Assembly (NCBI RefSeq): GCF_030160715.1
Contig: NZ_BSOW01000024.1
Coordinates: 96,016-160,015, forward strand
Length of the DNA stretch: 64,000 nucleotides
Direction: 5' to 3'
Source: Bradyrhizobium iriomotense
GTDB taxonomy: Bacteria; Pseudomonadota; Alphaproteobacteria; Rhizobiales; Xanthobacteraceae
Shown here: positions 47,475 to 55,645 of the stretch, piece after piece
Layout of the letters: every line of letters begins with the position of its first letter
How positions within the stretch are numbered: the stretch's first letter is position 1
Program-made: the position numbers and the translations under genes
Notes under the pieces: model-generated
The model's input: the letters and a program-made list of their open reading frames with translations, nothing else
What the model was told of the DNA's origin: nothing
The model's database searches: none

Positions 47475-50096
47475 TTGAACGGCGTCACCCCCGACCCGTC
47501 AGACCCGATCCGCGATGGCGATGCTCTGTCGCGGTTGAAGCTGGCGCAGGCCCTCAAGCGGGCCACATATGCGATGGCCTGGGAGCGCGCCTGGCCGCAT
47601 TTGGCGCGGTTTTTGACCGTTGTCGGATTGTTTCTGGTGGTATCCTGGGCTGGCCTCTGGCTGGCGCTGCCGTTCATCGCTCGCGCGGTCGGGCTTGGCC
47701 TGTTTGCCGTCGCCGCGCTCGCAGCCCTGTTCCCGCTGATTCGCTTCCGTTGGCCGAGCCGAGAGCAGGGCCTGAGCCGGCTGGACAACGGGTCCGGCAT
47801 CCGCCACCGCCCGGCGACGACGCTCACCGACACCTTGAGCACGCAGGACCCGGTTGCCCAGGCGCTGTGGCAGGCGCAGCGCGAGCGCACGCTGGCCTCG
47901 CTCAAGCGCATCCGCGCCGGATTGCCGCATCCACGGCTCGCGATCCACGATCCCTGGGCGCTGCGCGGGCTCGTAATGGTGATGCTGGTTGCGACCTTCT
48001 TCGCCGCCGGCGACGAGCGCGCCATGCGCATGGGCGCCGTTTTCGACTGGAACGGCGTGCTGGCACCGACGAATGTTCGCGTCGACGCCTGGGTCACCCC
48101 GCCGGTCTACACCTCCAAGCCGCCGATCATCCTGTCGGCCGCCAACAGGGAGGCCGCCGCACTTCCCGCGAGCGGCCCGCTCGCCGTTCCCGCCGGCTCG
48201 ACGCTGATCGTGCGCTCCTCCGGCGGCAGCCTCGATGTCGTGGTTTCCGGCGGCCTCAAGGAAGTTGCGCCGAACGAGCAGGCCCCGAAGGGCACCAACG
48301 AGAAGCATTTTGCCATCGCGAGCGACGGCACCGCGCATGTCCGCGCGCCCTCCGGCCAGCCGCAATGGAAGTTCGCCGCGACGCCCGACCGGCCGCCGAC
48401 GATTTCACTGGCCAAGGATCCCGAGCGTCAGGCGAGGGGCGCGCTACAGCTTTCCTACAAGATCGAGGATGATTACGGCGTCACCGGCGCCGAGGCGCAA
48501 TTCGCCGTGCGTCCGTCCGATGCCCAGAAGTCCGACGAGCAGAAGGCGGCGCCCCGGCCGCTGTTCCAGCCGCCGCAATTCGCACTCGTGTTGCCGAACG
48601 CGCGCACCCGCAACGGCCTCGGCCAGACCGTCAAGGACCTCAGCGAGGACCCCTACGCCGGCGCCGACGTCGCACTGACGCTGACCGCCAAGGACGAGGC
48701 GGGCAACGAGGCGAAGAGCGAGCCCTTCAACATGCGTTTGCCCGAGCGTCTCTTCACCAAACCGCTGGCGCGCGCGCTGATCGAGCAGCGCCGCATCCTG
48801 GCGCTCGATGCCAACAAGAACTCCGACGTCTATGCCGCGATCGATGCGCTGATGATTGCGCCGGAATTGTTCACGCCGGAGACCGGGCAGTATCTCGGCC
48901 TCTACACCATCGCGAGGCAGCTCGAGGCTGCCCGCACTGACGATGCGCTGCGCGACGTCGTCGCAAGCCTCTGGGCGCTTGCGGTGACGATCGAGGACGG
49001 CAACATCACCGATGTCGACAAGGCGCTGCGCGCGGCGCAGGACGCGCTCAAGCAGGCGCTGGAGCGCGGCGCGAGCGACGAGGAGATCAAGAAGCTCACC
49101 CAGGATCTGCGTCAGGCGCTGGACAATTTCATGCGCCAGCTCGCCGAGCAGTTCCGCAACAATCCGCAGCAGCTCGCCCGGCCGCTTGATCCCAACACGA
49201 AGGTCATGCGCCAGCAGGATCTCAACAACATGATCGACCGCATGGAGCGCCTGTCGCGCTCCGGCGACAAGGATGCGGCCAAGCAATTGCTCGACCAGCT
49301 CCAGCAGATGCTGGAGGGTCTTCAGATGGCGCAGCCGGGCCAGAGCGGCGAGAGCGACATGGAGCAGGCGCTCAACGAGCTCGGCGACATGATCCGCAAG
49401 CAGCAGCAATTGCGCGACAAGACCTTCAAGCAGGGCCAGGATTCCCGGCGCGAACGCAATCGCGGCAAGCAGGGCCAGCAGGGCGATCAGTCGATGTCCG
49501 ACCTGCAGCAGGATCAGCAGGCGCTGCGCGATCGGCTGAAGAAGCTTCAGGACGAACTCGCCAAGCGCGGCCTCTCCCAGAATGGCCAAAAGGGTCAGAA
49601 GGGCCAGAAAGGCCAGCAGGGACAACAGGGCGAGCCGGGCCAGCAGGGTCAGGGCCAGGGCGGCGATCAGGATGCCGACCAGGGCGATGATGACGGCGGT
49701 CTCGATACAGCCGACAACGCCATGGGCGATGCCGGCAACAAGCTCGGCGAAGGCAATGCCGACGGTGCCGTGGACTCGCAAGGCAAGGCGCTCGACGCGC
49801 TGCGCAAGGGCGCGCAGAAGATGGCCGAGGCCATGCAGCAGGGCGATGGCGACGGCCAGGGCGATGGCCCCGGCAATCGCGCCGGCCGTCAGCAGAGCGG
49901 CGGCAACCAGACCGACCCGCTCGGCCGTCCCTTGCACGGCCGCGAGTTCAGCGACGACTACACGGTGAAGATCCCCGGCGAGATCGACGTCCAGCGCGCC
50001 CGCCGCATCCTCGAAGAGCTCCGCCGCCGCTTAGGGGACCCCTCGCGGCCGCAGATCGAGCTCGACTATCTCGAGCGCCTGCTGAAGGATTTTTGA
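47475..50096 (+). CDS. TIGR02302/DUF4175 family membrane protein with a collagen-like segment
   Basis: An 873-residue protein. Two hydrophobic helices occur near the N-terminus (about 35-85) and a third near 155-175. A large Pro-rich beta region follows (200-430), then long amphipathic helices rich in Gln/Arg (490-700). Residues about 703-730 are Gly-Gln/Lys-X repeats resembling collagen, followed by an Asp/Gly-rich acidic stretch and a final helical module. This organisation fits the alphaproteobacterial TIGR02302/DUF4175 family, whose function is unknown. TTG at 47475 is the start, preceded by GGAGAG. It is a single-gene unit and would be an inner-membrane protein with a large periplasmic part. 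Confidence 0.82.
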   Translation: MNGVTPDPSDPIRDGDALSRLKLAQALKRATYAMAWERAWPHLARFLTVVGLFLVVSWAGLWLALPFIARAVGLGLFAVAALAALFPLIRFRWPSREQGLSRLDNGSGIRHRPATTLTDTLSTQDPVAQALWQAQRERTLASLKRIRAGLPHPRLAIHDPWALRGLVMVMLVATFFAAGDERAMRMGAVFDWNGVLAPTNVRVDAWVTPPVYTSKPPIILSAANREAAALPASGPLAVPAGSTLIVRSSGGSLDVVVSGGLKEVAPNEQAPKGTNEKHFAIASDGTAHVRAPSGQPQWKFAATPDRPPTISLAKDPERQARGALQLSYKIEDDYGVTGAEAQFAVRPSDAQKSDEQKAAPRPLFQPPQFALVLPNARTRNGLGQTVKDLSEDPYAGADVALTLTAKDEAGNEAKSEPFNMRLPERLFTKPLARALIEQRRILALDANKNSDVYAAIDALMIAPELFTPETGQYLGLYTIARQLEAARTDDALRDVVASLWALAVTIEDGNITDVDKALRAAQDALKQALERGASDEEIKKLTQDLRQALDNFMRQLAEQFRNNPQQLARPLDPNTKVMRQQDLNNMIDRMERLSRSGDKDAAKQLLDQLQQMLEGLQMAQPGQSGESDMEQALNELGDMIRKQQQLRDKTFKQGQDSRRERNRGKQGQQGDQSMSDLQQDQQALRDRLKKLQDELAKRGLSQNGQKGQKGQKGQQGQQGEPGQQGQGQGGDQDADQGDDDGGLDTADNAMGDAGNKLGEGNADGAVDSQGKALDALRKGAQKMAEAMQQGDGDGQGDGPGNRAGRQQSGGNQTDPLGRPLHGREFSDDYTVKIPGEIDVQRARRILEELRRRLGDPSRPQIELDYLERLLKDF

Positions 50097-50157
50097 GGCG
50101 ACGTCATCGCGGATATCCTGCGACGCGCGCTTTTGGCACGCCCACACACTCCGTGTC

Positions 50158-50264
50158 ATCGCCCGGCTTGACCGGGCGATCCAGCATTCCAGAGACGGCA
50201 GTGATTCAACCGAGAGGCTGCGGCGTACTGGATGCCCCGGCTTGACCAGGTCAAGCCGGGGCAT
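50158..50264. repeat. palindromic repeats, family C
   Basis: Two hairpins: ATCGCCCGG/CCGGGCGAT (50158-50180) and a 16-bp arm pair starting ATGCCCCGGCTTGACC (50232-50264). Both have CCGGCTTGACC cores. They occupy the gap between TIGR02302 and the receiver gene. Confidence 0.65.
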
Positions 50265-50312
50265 GACAGCGGTGATCGAGGCGAAGACGACACTGATGGT
50301 GTAGCGGCCGCG

Positions 50313-50687
50313 CTACCCCTTCTTCGCCGCGAGCGCATCGGCGACTGCGGTGCGGATATCGGCCACCGAAAACGGCTTCGTCACCACGTCATGCACCAGC
50401 GCATTCAGGTTCGAGGCGCGCTCGCGCTGATCGGCAAAGCCGGTCATCAGCAAGATCGTCAGGTCCGGAAAATCGCGCGCGGCCGAGAGTGCGAGCGCGA
50501 TGCCGTCCATCACGGGCATCTGGATGTCGGTCAGCAGAAGGTCGAATGCGCCGTCCTCCCGCGTGAGGATTTCCAGCGCTTCGGCGCCGTCCTGCGCGGT
50601 GACGGTCTGGTGGCCGTCCATGGCGATGGCACGCGCCACCAGCATGCGCATGGACTCCTCGTCATCGGCGATCAACACCTTTGGCAT
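50313..50687 (-). CDS. single-domain response regulator, CpdR-like
   Basis: A 124-residue stand-alone receiver. It has the acidic pair in KVLIADDEESMRM, phospho-acceptor Asp in LLTDIQMPVMDGI, and the Thr/Lys switch residues in LLMTGFAD and DVVTKPF. There is no output domain. Its size and the MTGFA motif resemble CpdR, which controls ClpXP-dependent CtrA degradation in alphaproteobacteria, but this is an analogy, not proof. It starts 34 bp downstream of the zinc-ribbon protein gene on the same strand, close to ftsE, so a cell-cycle connection is plausible. Confidence 0.78.
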   Translation of the reverse strand: MPKVLIADDEESMRMLVARAIAMDGHQTVTAQDGAEALEILTREDGAFDLLLTDIQMPVMDGIALALSAARDFPDLTILLMTGFADQRERASNLNALVHDVVTKPFSVADIRTAVADALAAKKG

Positions 50688-50721
50688 CGGGCCAAACCTT
50701 TGCGGAAGCCGGCAGCCCCGA

Positions 50722-51582
50722 TTACGCGCTGCCGCCGGCGATGTCACGCCGGTTGAAGAAACGAATATCGATATTGCGGCCTTCAGGTGGCGGCGAGGCC
50801 AGGCGCGACTTGAAGAGGGCGCGCTCGCCGGGATGCAGCACGGTCTGCTCCAGCACTGCGTTCCAGGCGTAGATCTCGGCGCCTTGCGCGTCACGCACCG
50901 AGAAACGCAGCCGCGGGATGTCGACCGCCTTCTTGGTCTCGCCGACGATCGCGCCTTCGATCACCAGCACCTGCTTGCCGTCCACGGTCTCTGAAGTCAC
51001 CTTGACGTCCCTAAAGGCGAGGCCGCGCAGATTCACTTCCAGGCCGACCAGCTTGTAGAACGCCGCGGTCTGCGGCAGCAGCCGGACCATGTCGGCGCGC
51101 CAGACCATGAGCGCAATAGCCAGCGCGCCCATGGCCGCGCAGGCGGTCGGCAGGCCGAAAGTGGACTTTCGCGCCGGCCGGCTCGCCGGACGGGCAATCC
51201 GGGCGCGGCGGCGGAACAGCCCGCGGAACCAGGACTGGTGCGGCTCTCCGGCCAATTCGTGGTCGGCGGCCGCGGCCTCCGACCAGTCGTCGTCCTTGGT
51301 CTCCTCGGTGGGCCAGTCGCTGGCGATCGAAGGGCTGTCGACCACCGGCGCATCGGCAGCGTTCTCCCGGGCGTAGCTGTTCCACTGCTCGGCGACGTCG
51401 GACTGATCCTCCCCCTGGCTCGCCGCGGCCATGGCCGGCACCTGAACTTCCTCAACGGCGTCCTCGGGCCGCGCCACCCAGGTCTCCTTGCAGCGGGAGC
51501 AGCGCACCGTGCGCCCATTCGCCCCAAGGCTTGCGAGCTTGATGGCGTAGGATGTCGTACAATGGGGGCAAACGATGTGCAT
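50722..51582 (-). CDS. zinc-ribbon (MJ0042-type) membrane protein
   Basis: A 286-residue protein. The N-terminal MJ0042 zinc ribbon is MHIVCPHCTTSYAIK...VRCSRCKETW with two CxxC pairs. A long acidic/Pro linker (about 45-150) is followed by a transmembrane helix (AMGALAIALMVW) and a periplasmic beta-sandwich-like domain of the DUF3426 type ending LASPPPEGRNIDIRFFNRRD. The start at 51582 is chosen at the zinc ribbon. It is divergent from ftsE and followed by the single-domain receiver. Function unknown. Confidence 0.82.
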   Translation of the reverse strand: MHIVCPHCTTSYAIKLASLGANGRTVRCSRCKETWVARPEDAVEEVQVPAMAAASQGEDQSDVAEQWNSYARENAADAPVVDSPSIASDWPTEETKDDDWSEAAAADHELAGEPHQSWFRGLFRRRARIARPASRPARKSTFGLPTACAAMGALAIALMVWRADMVRLLPQTAAFYKLVGLEVNLRGLAFRDVKVTSETVDGKQVLVIEGAIVGETKKAVDIPRLRFSVRDAQGAEIYAWNAVLEQTVLHPGERALFKSRLASPPPEGRNIDIRFFNRRDIAGGSA

Positions 51583-51742
51583 GGACCGGCCTCGGCGATG
51601 ACCCGATCGTGCGGAACCGGGCTCTTTCGATGCTACAAGGCGACCGTTAACGAATCGGAAACCATAACGGCGCACAAGGCTTTCATCGCGTGTGGCAGAG
51701 TTATGCGGCGTGCGTCGCGCCCCACCTCGAACGGAGCTGAGC

Positions 51743-52402
51743 TTGGTTCGGTTCGAAAATGTCGGATTGCGTTACGGTCTGGGGCCGGAGATTCTGCGCG
51801 ACCTGAGCTTCCAGATCCCGGCGCACTCCTTCCAGTTCCTCACCGGCCCTTCCGGCGCCGGCAAGACGTCGCTGCTGCGCCTCTTATTCCTGTCGCTACG
51901 GCCGACGCGCGGCCTCGTCAATCTGTTCGGCCACGACATCTCGCTGCTCGGCAAGGACGAGATCGCCGACTTGCGCAAGCGCATCGGCATCGTGCTCCAG
52001 GACTTTCGCCTGCTCGACCACATGACGACCTATGAGAACGTCGCGCTGCCGTTCCGCGTGATGGGTCGCAGCGAATCCAGCTACCGCAAGGAGGTCATCG
52101 ATCTCCTGCGCTGGGTCGGGCTCGGCGAGCGCATGGACGCGCTGCCGCCGATCCTGTCGGGCGGCGAGAAGCAGCGCGCGGCGATCGCGCGCGCGGTGAT
52201 CTCGCGGCCGCAGCTTCTGCTGGCGGACGAGCCGACCGGCAGCGTGGATCCGACGCTCGGTCGCAGGCTGCTGCGGCTGTTCATCGAGCTCAACAAATCC
52301 GGCACCGCCGTCATCATTGCGACCCACGATATCGGGTTGATGGACCAGTACGAGGCGCGCCGGCTCGTGCTGCACCAGGGACGACTGCACGTCTATGAAT
52401 AG
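51743..52402 (+). CDS. ftsE: cell division ATP-binding protein FtsE
   Basis: A 219-residue ABC ATPase. Walker A is GPSGAGKTS, the signature is PILSGGEKQRAAIARAV, Walker B is LLLADEPTGSVDPTLGRR and the H-loop is IIATHDI. With FtsX it controls periplasmic amidases during division. TTG at 51743 is the likely start: it gives the canonical MVRFENVGLRYG N-terminus and length and has GGAG nine bases before it. The frame opens earlier at 51692, but that segment is not conserved. It overlaps ftsX by 8 bp. Confidence 0.92.
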   Translation: MVRFENVGLRYGLGPEILRDLSFQIPAHSFQFLTGPSGAGKTSLLRLLFLSLRPTRGLVNLFGHDISLLGKDEIADLRKRIGIVLQDFRLLDHMTTYENVALPFRVMGRSESSYRKEVIDLLRWVGLGERMDALPPILSGGEKQRAAIARAVISRPQLLLADEPTGSVDPTLGRRLLRLFIELNKSGTAVIIATHDIGLMDQYEARRLVLHQGRLHVYE

Positions 52403-53363
52403 GACCGACGAGCGCGGCGTCTTTGTCGACCTCGGACAGGAGCGTCCGCAGGTCCCCGCGAAAGCGCGCAACATGTCGCCGATCGTGCCGCGCGCCTCGA
52501 TCCACGGCCGCGCGCTGGTCGCGGTCGTCGCGATCATGACCTTCCTTGCCTCGATGACCACCGGCACGGTGCTGCTGGTGAGCGCGTCGGCGGCCGAATG
52601 GCAGTCGGATGTCGCGAGCGAAATCACCATCCAGGTCCGCCCCCAGGCCGGGCGCGACATCGAGCGCGACACCGCCGCGGTGACGGAAGCGATGCGCGCG
52701 CAGCCGGGTATCGTCGAGGTCAAGCCGTTCAGCAAGGACGAATCCGGCAAGCTGCTCGAGCCCTGGCTCGGCACCGGCCTGTCGATGGACGATCTTCCGG
52801 TGCCGCGCATGATCATTGCCCGCGTGCAGCCGGGGACAGTGCTCGATCTCGCCGTCTTGCGCGGTCGCGTGGCGCAGGTCGCCCCAAGCGCGAGCGTCGA
52901 CGATCACCGCGCCTGGATCGAGCGCATGCGCTCGATGACTAACGCCACTGTGCTCGCCGGCCTCGGCATCCTCGCGCTCGTCATCGTCGCGACCATCATC
53001 TCGGTGTCGTTCGCAACGCGCGGTGCGATGGCCGCCAACCGCCCGATCGTCGAGGTCCTGCATTTCGTCGGCGCCGGCGACCGCTACATCGCCAACCGCT
53101 TCCTGCGGCATTTCCTTCGCCTGGGCTTAGAGGGCGGCGTGATCGGCGGTGGCATCGCCATGCTGTTGTTCGGCTTCTCCGAGTCGATCGCCGGCTGGTT
53201 CTCCGGCACCCCGGTCGGCGACCAGTTCGCCGCCCTGCTCGGCACCTTCTCGCTGCGGCCGTCGGGCTACGTCGTGCTCGCGGTGCAGGCGGTCCTGATC
53301 GGCGCGATCACGGCGGTGGCGTCGCGTCAGACGCTGTTCGCGACGCTGAACGATGTCGAGTAG
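52395..53363 (+). CDS. ftsX: cell division protein FtsX
   Basis: A 322-residue membrane protein with four predicted helices (about 40-62, 190-213, 239-261 and 289-307) and the FtsX periplasmic loop between helices 1 and 2. It contains the conserved SKDESGKLLEPWLGTGLSMDDLPVPRMI segment of that loop. FtsEX acts at the septum to activate peptidoglycan hydrolases. The start codon ATG at 52395 lies within ftsE, an 8-bp overlap, so the two are co-translated. YdcF and PlsC-type genes follow. Confidence 0.92.
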   Translation: MNRTDERGVFVDLGQERPQVPAKARNMSPIVPRASIHGRALVAVVAIMTFLASMTTGTVLLVSASAAEWQSDVASEITIQVRPQAGRDIERDTAAVTEAMRAQPGIVEVKPFSKDESGKLLEPWLGTGLSMDDLPVPRMIIARVQPGTVLDLAVLRGRVAQVAPSASVDDHRAWIERMRSMTNATVLAGLGILALVIVATIISVSFATRGAMAANRPIVEVLHFVGAGDRYIANRFLRHFLRLGLEGGVIGGGIAMLLFGFSESIAGWFSGTPVGDQFAALLGTFSLRPSGYVVLAVQAVLIGAITAVASRQTLFATLNDVE

Positions 53364-53440
53364 AGCCCGGCAGGCGAAACCGGACTCCACTTCGTCTCAA
53401 AACGTCCTAAAATCACCTGGGGAAGGGACCACCACATCGC

Positions 53441-54145
53441 ATGACCTCGCCGACCGACGATCGATCGCCGAAGTTGCCGCACGGCTGGCTGCGTGCGGCC
53501 GTCGTGTCGACGCTCGCGTTCGTCTTCGTCGGTGCGGCGGCGGGTTTCGTCGCGTTCCTGTCCCAGATGCGCGGCGCCGAGCTTGCGCCGGACCATAAGG
53601 CGGACGGCATCGTGGTCCTGACCGGCGGATCGTCGCGGGTGTCGGATGCGATGGAGCTGCTCGCGGCGGGCTACGGCAGGCGGCTCCTGATCTCCGGCGT
53701 GCACCCGACCTCCACGGTCAGCGATATCTCGCGGACGCTGCCGGAGAACCAGTCCTACATGCGCTGCTGCGTCGATCTCGGCCGCTATGCGGTCTCGACC
53801 CGCGGCAATGCGGCGGAGACGCGGCGCTGGGCGCATGAGCGCGGCTTCAAGTCGCTGATCGTGGTGACCTCGAACTATCACATGCCGCGCGCGCTGGTGG
53901 AATTCTCGCACGCGATGCCGGAGATCACGCTGATCCCGTTTGCGGTGGTCGGCGACAAATGGCGGGAGGAACCATGGTGGACCTCGTCCTCGACGCTGCG
54001 GCTCCTGTTGTCGGAGTATGTCAAGTATGTTGCCGCCGAGCTGCGCGTGCGGCTCGAGGATTTCGGGATTGACCTTTCGCCCGAAGTGTCGGAGCAGCCT
54101 TCTGGCGTGCAGCCGAAACGGCCCACTACCGCACAGGCCAATTAG
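53441..54145 (+). CDS. YdcF/ElyC family protein (DUF218)
   Basis: A 234-residue inner-membrane protein. One N-terminal helix (AAVVSTLAFVFVGAAAGFVAFL) anchors a DUF218 domain with the motifs GIVVLTGGSSRVSDAMELL and RGNAAETRRWAHERGFKSLIVVTSNYHMPRALVEF. E. coli members ElyC/SanA are linked to envelope and peptidoglycan integrity. It lies 77 bp after ftsX and five bases before the acyltransferase gene in the same direction, so a division or envelope role is suggested by context. Confidence 0.85.
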   Translation: MTSPTDDRSPKLPHGWLRAAVVSTLAFVFVGAAAGFVAFLSQMRGAELAPDHKADGIVVLTGGSSRVSDAMELLAAGYGRRLLISGVHPTSTVSDISRTLPENQSYMRCCVDLGRYAVSTRGNAAETRRWAHERGFKSLIVVTSNYHMPRALVEFSHAMPEITLIPFAVVGDKWREEPWWTSSSTLRLLLSEYVKYVAAELRVRLEDFGIDLSPEVSEQPSGVQPKRPTTAQAN

Positions 54146-54153
54146 GATCGTTG

Positions 54154-54927
54154 ATGTTCTTGCTCTTCCTGCGTTCGCTCGTTTTCAACGTGCTGTTCTA
54201 CGCCGTCCTGGTGTTCTGGGCGATCATTGCGCTGCCGACCTTCCTGATGTCGCCCCGCGCGATGCTGACGGTCGCGGAATGGTGGGCGAACTCGACGCTG
54301 TTCCTGATGCGGGTGATCTGCAACATCAAGGTGGAATTCAGAGGCGTGGAGAAGATCCCGACAGGGCCGCTGGTGATCGCGTCAAAGCACCATTCGTTCT
54401 GGGAGACGTTCGCGCTGCTGCGCTTCTTCGACCGGCCGATCTTCATCCTGAAGCGCCAGCTCATGCACATTCCGGTGTTCGGTCAGTTCCTGGGCAAGAC
54501 CGGCATGATCGCGATCGATCGCAGCGCCGGCGTCAAGGCGCTCCTGGACATGACGCGGCGTGCGCGCGATGCGGTGCGCTCCGGCCGCCAGCTCGTGATC
54601 TTCCCGGAGGGCACCCGCCGCGCGCCAGGCGCGCCGCCGGACTACAAGACCGGCTTCGCTCAGATCTATTCGGCCTGCGGCGTGCCGTGCCTTCCCGTCG
54701 CGCTCAACTCCGGCCTGTTCTGGCCGCGCCGCACCTTCATGCGTTATCCCGGCACGCTAGTGGTGCAATTTCTGGATCCGCTGCCGCCGGGGCTGCCGAA
54801 GGATGAGTTCATCGCGCGCGTTCGTGACGCGATCGAGGAGGCCACGGGGCGCATCGTCGAAGCCGGACGGAAGGAGCAGGAGCTGCTCATCGGTAGCGCA
54901 CCGAGCTACGTGGCTTCAAGCAGCTAG
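54154..54927 (+). CDS. 1-acyl-sn-glycerol-3-phosphate acyltransferase, PlsC-like
   Basis: A 257-residue membrane-associated acyltransferase. The catalytic HX4D motif reads KHHSFWE, i.e. HX4E, a substitution that many proteobacterial members share. Motif III is FPEGTRR and motif II is GMIAIDRS. The N-terminal helix is MFLLFLRSLVFNVLFYAVL. It probably transfers an acyl chain to lysophosphatidic acid for membrane phospholipid synthesis. ATG at 54154 is preceded by a TTG at 54151 that could also start. It is the last gene of the ftsEX-ydcF group. The stop TAG overlaps the convergent gene's stop on the same CTAG. Confidence 0.85.
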   Translation: MFLLFLRSLVFNVLFYAVLVFWAIIALPTFLMSPRAMLTVAEWWANSTLFLMRVICNIKVEFRGVEKIPTGPLVIASKHHSFWETFALLRFFDRPIFILKRQLMHIPVFGQFLGKTGMIAIDRSAGVKALLDMTRRARDAVRSGRQLVIFPEGTRRAPGAPPDYKTGFAQIYSACGVPCLPVALNSGLFWPRRTFMRYPGTLVVQFLDPLPPGLPKDEFIARVRDAIEEATGRIVEAGRKEQELLIGSAPSYVASSS

Positions 54928-55535
54928 CGCTCGTCGCGCTCGTTGGCCGGAGCCGGGTGTCGCAGGGAATGGGCATCGTCGTGCAGCATTGCCGCAAGCT
55001 GATGGAGCTGCGTATCGCGAAAACCTTCGGCCTCGATCGCCTTCACGGTCGCGGTGACGTAGTCGCGGTTGGCGCCGGACTGGCCGCGGCCTTGCAACAC
55101 GTGGCGGTGCTGCTCGGCAAGCGACAGGCGTCCCGCATATTGCACGTGGCCGCGATCGACGACGTAGGCGAGCGCACTGACACGCTGCCGCGCATCGTTC
55201 TCCAGCCACACCGAGCGCATCACCTCGCGATAGACCGAAGTGACCTGCTCACGCTGGCGCAAATAGGCGACGACCTCGGCGCGGCTCTTGGCAGCGACGC
55301 GGAAGGCGATGCCGCGGCAGGCGCCGCCGCGGTCGAGCCCGAGCACGAGGCCCGGCTTCTCTGGCGTGCCGCGATGGACGAAGGAATAGACGCAGAGCGC
55401 GCGATGCTCGCCGACGAGCCGAGCCGGCACGCGCTCCTCGAACGCGAAGCCCGGGCGCCACATCAGCGAGCCATAGCCAAACACCCAGAGGTCGCCGGCA
55501 GCCGTCGTGATGGAGGGGAGGGTGATCTCGGACAT
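54924..55535 (-). CDS. gamma-glutamylcyclotransferase, ChaC-like
   Basis: A 203-residue ChaC-type enzyme that cleaves glutathione or gamma-glutamyl peptides to 5-oxoproline. The BtrG-fold substrate motif YGSLMWRPGF is at the start, and the catalytic Glu region is within LGLDRGGACRGIAFRV...YLRQREQVTSVYREV. The ATG at 55535 begins the conserved MSEITLPS region. Its stop shares the CTAG with the plsC stop on the opposite strand. It is divergent from the DUF2125 gene, with a 110-bp interval holding both promoters. Confidence 0.85.
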   Translation of the reverse strand: MSEITLPSITTAAGDLWVFGYGSLMWRPGFAFEERVPARLVGEHRALCVYSFVHRGTPEKPGLVLGLDRGGACRGIAFRVAAKSRAEVVAYLRQREQVTSVYREVMRSVWLENDARQRVSALAYVVDRGHVQYAGRLSLAEQHRHVLQGRGQSGANRDYVTATVKAIEAEGFRDTQLHQLAAMLHDDAHSLRHPAPANERDER

Positions 55536-55645
55536 GTTTGGCACCGCTACCAGAGCCCGCCGCCCAAGCGAAGCGAATTCTCCGCCTTTCGCCGAAGGGC
55601 GACCTCGCTTACATTTGCCAAAATCTGGGGTCAAAGGGTCGCCGC

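Noticed and set aside
48444..49937. A 497-residue open frame on the minus strand within the TIGR02302 gene
   Set aside because: It is entirely opposite a well-supported gene and shows the Leu/Ala/Arg bias typical of antisense frames in high-GC DNA; no domain is visible.
54400..54420. Glu instead of Asp in the acyltransferase HX4D motif
   Set aside because: Many proteobacterial PlsC-type proteins have KHQSxWE, so this is a natural family variation and not evidence for inactivity.
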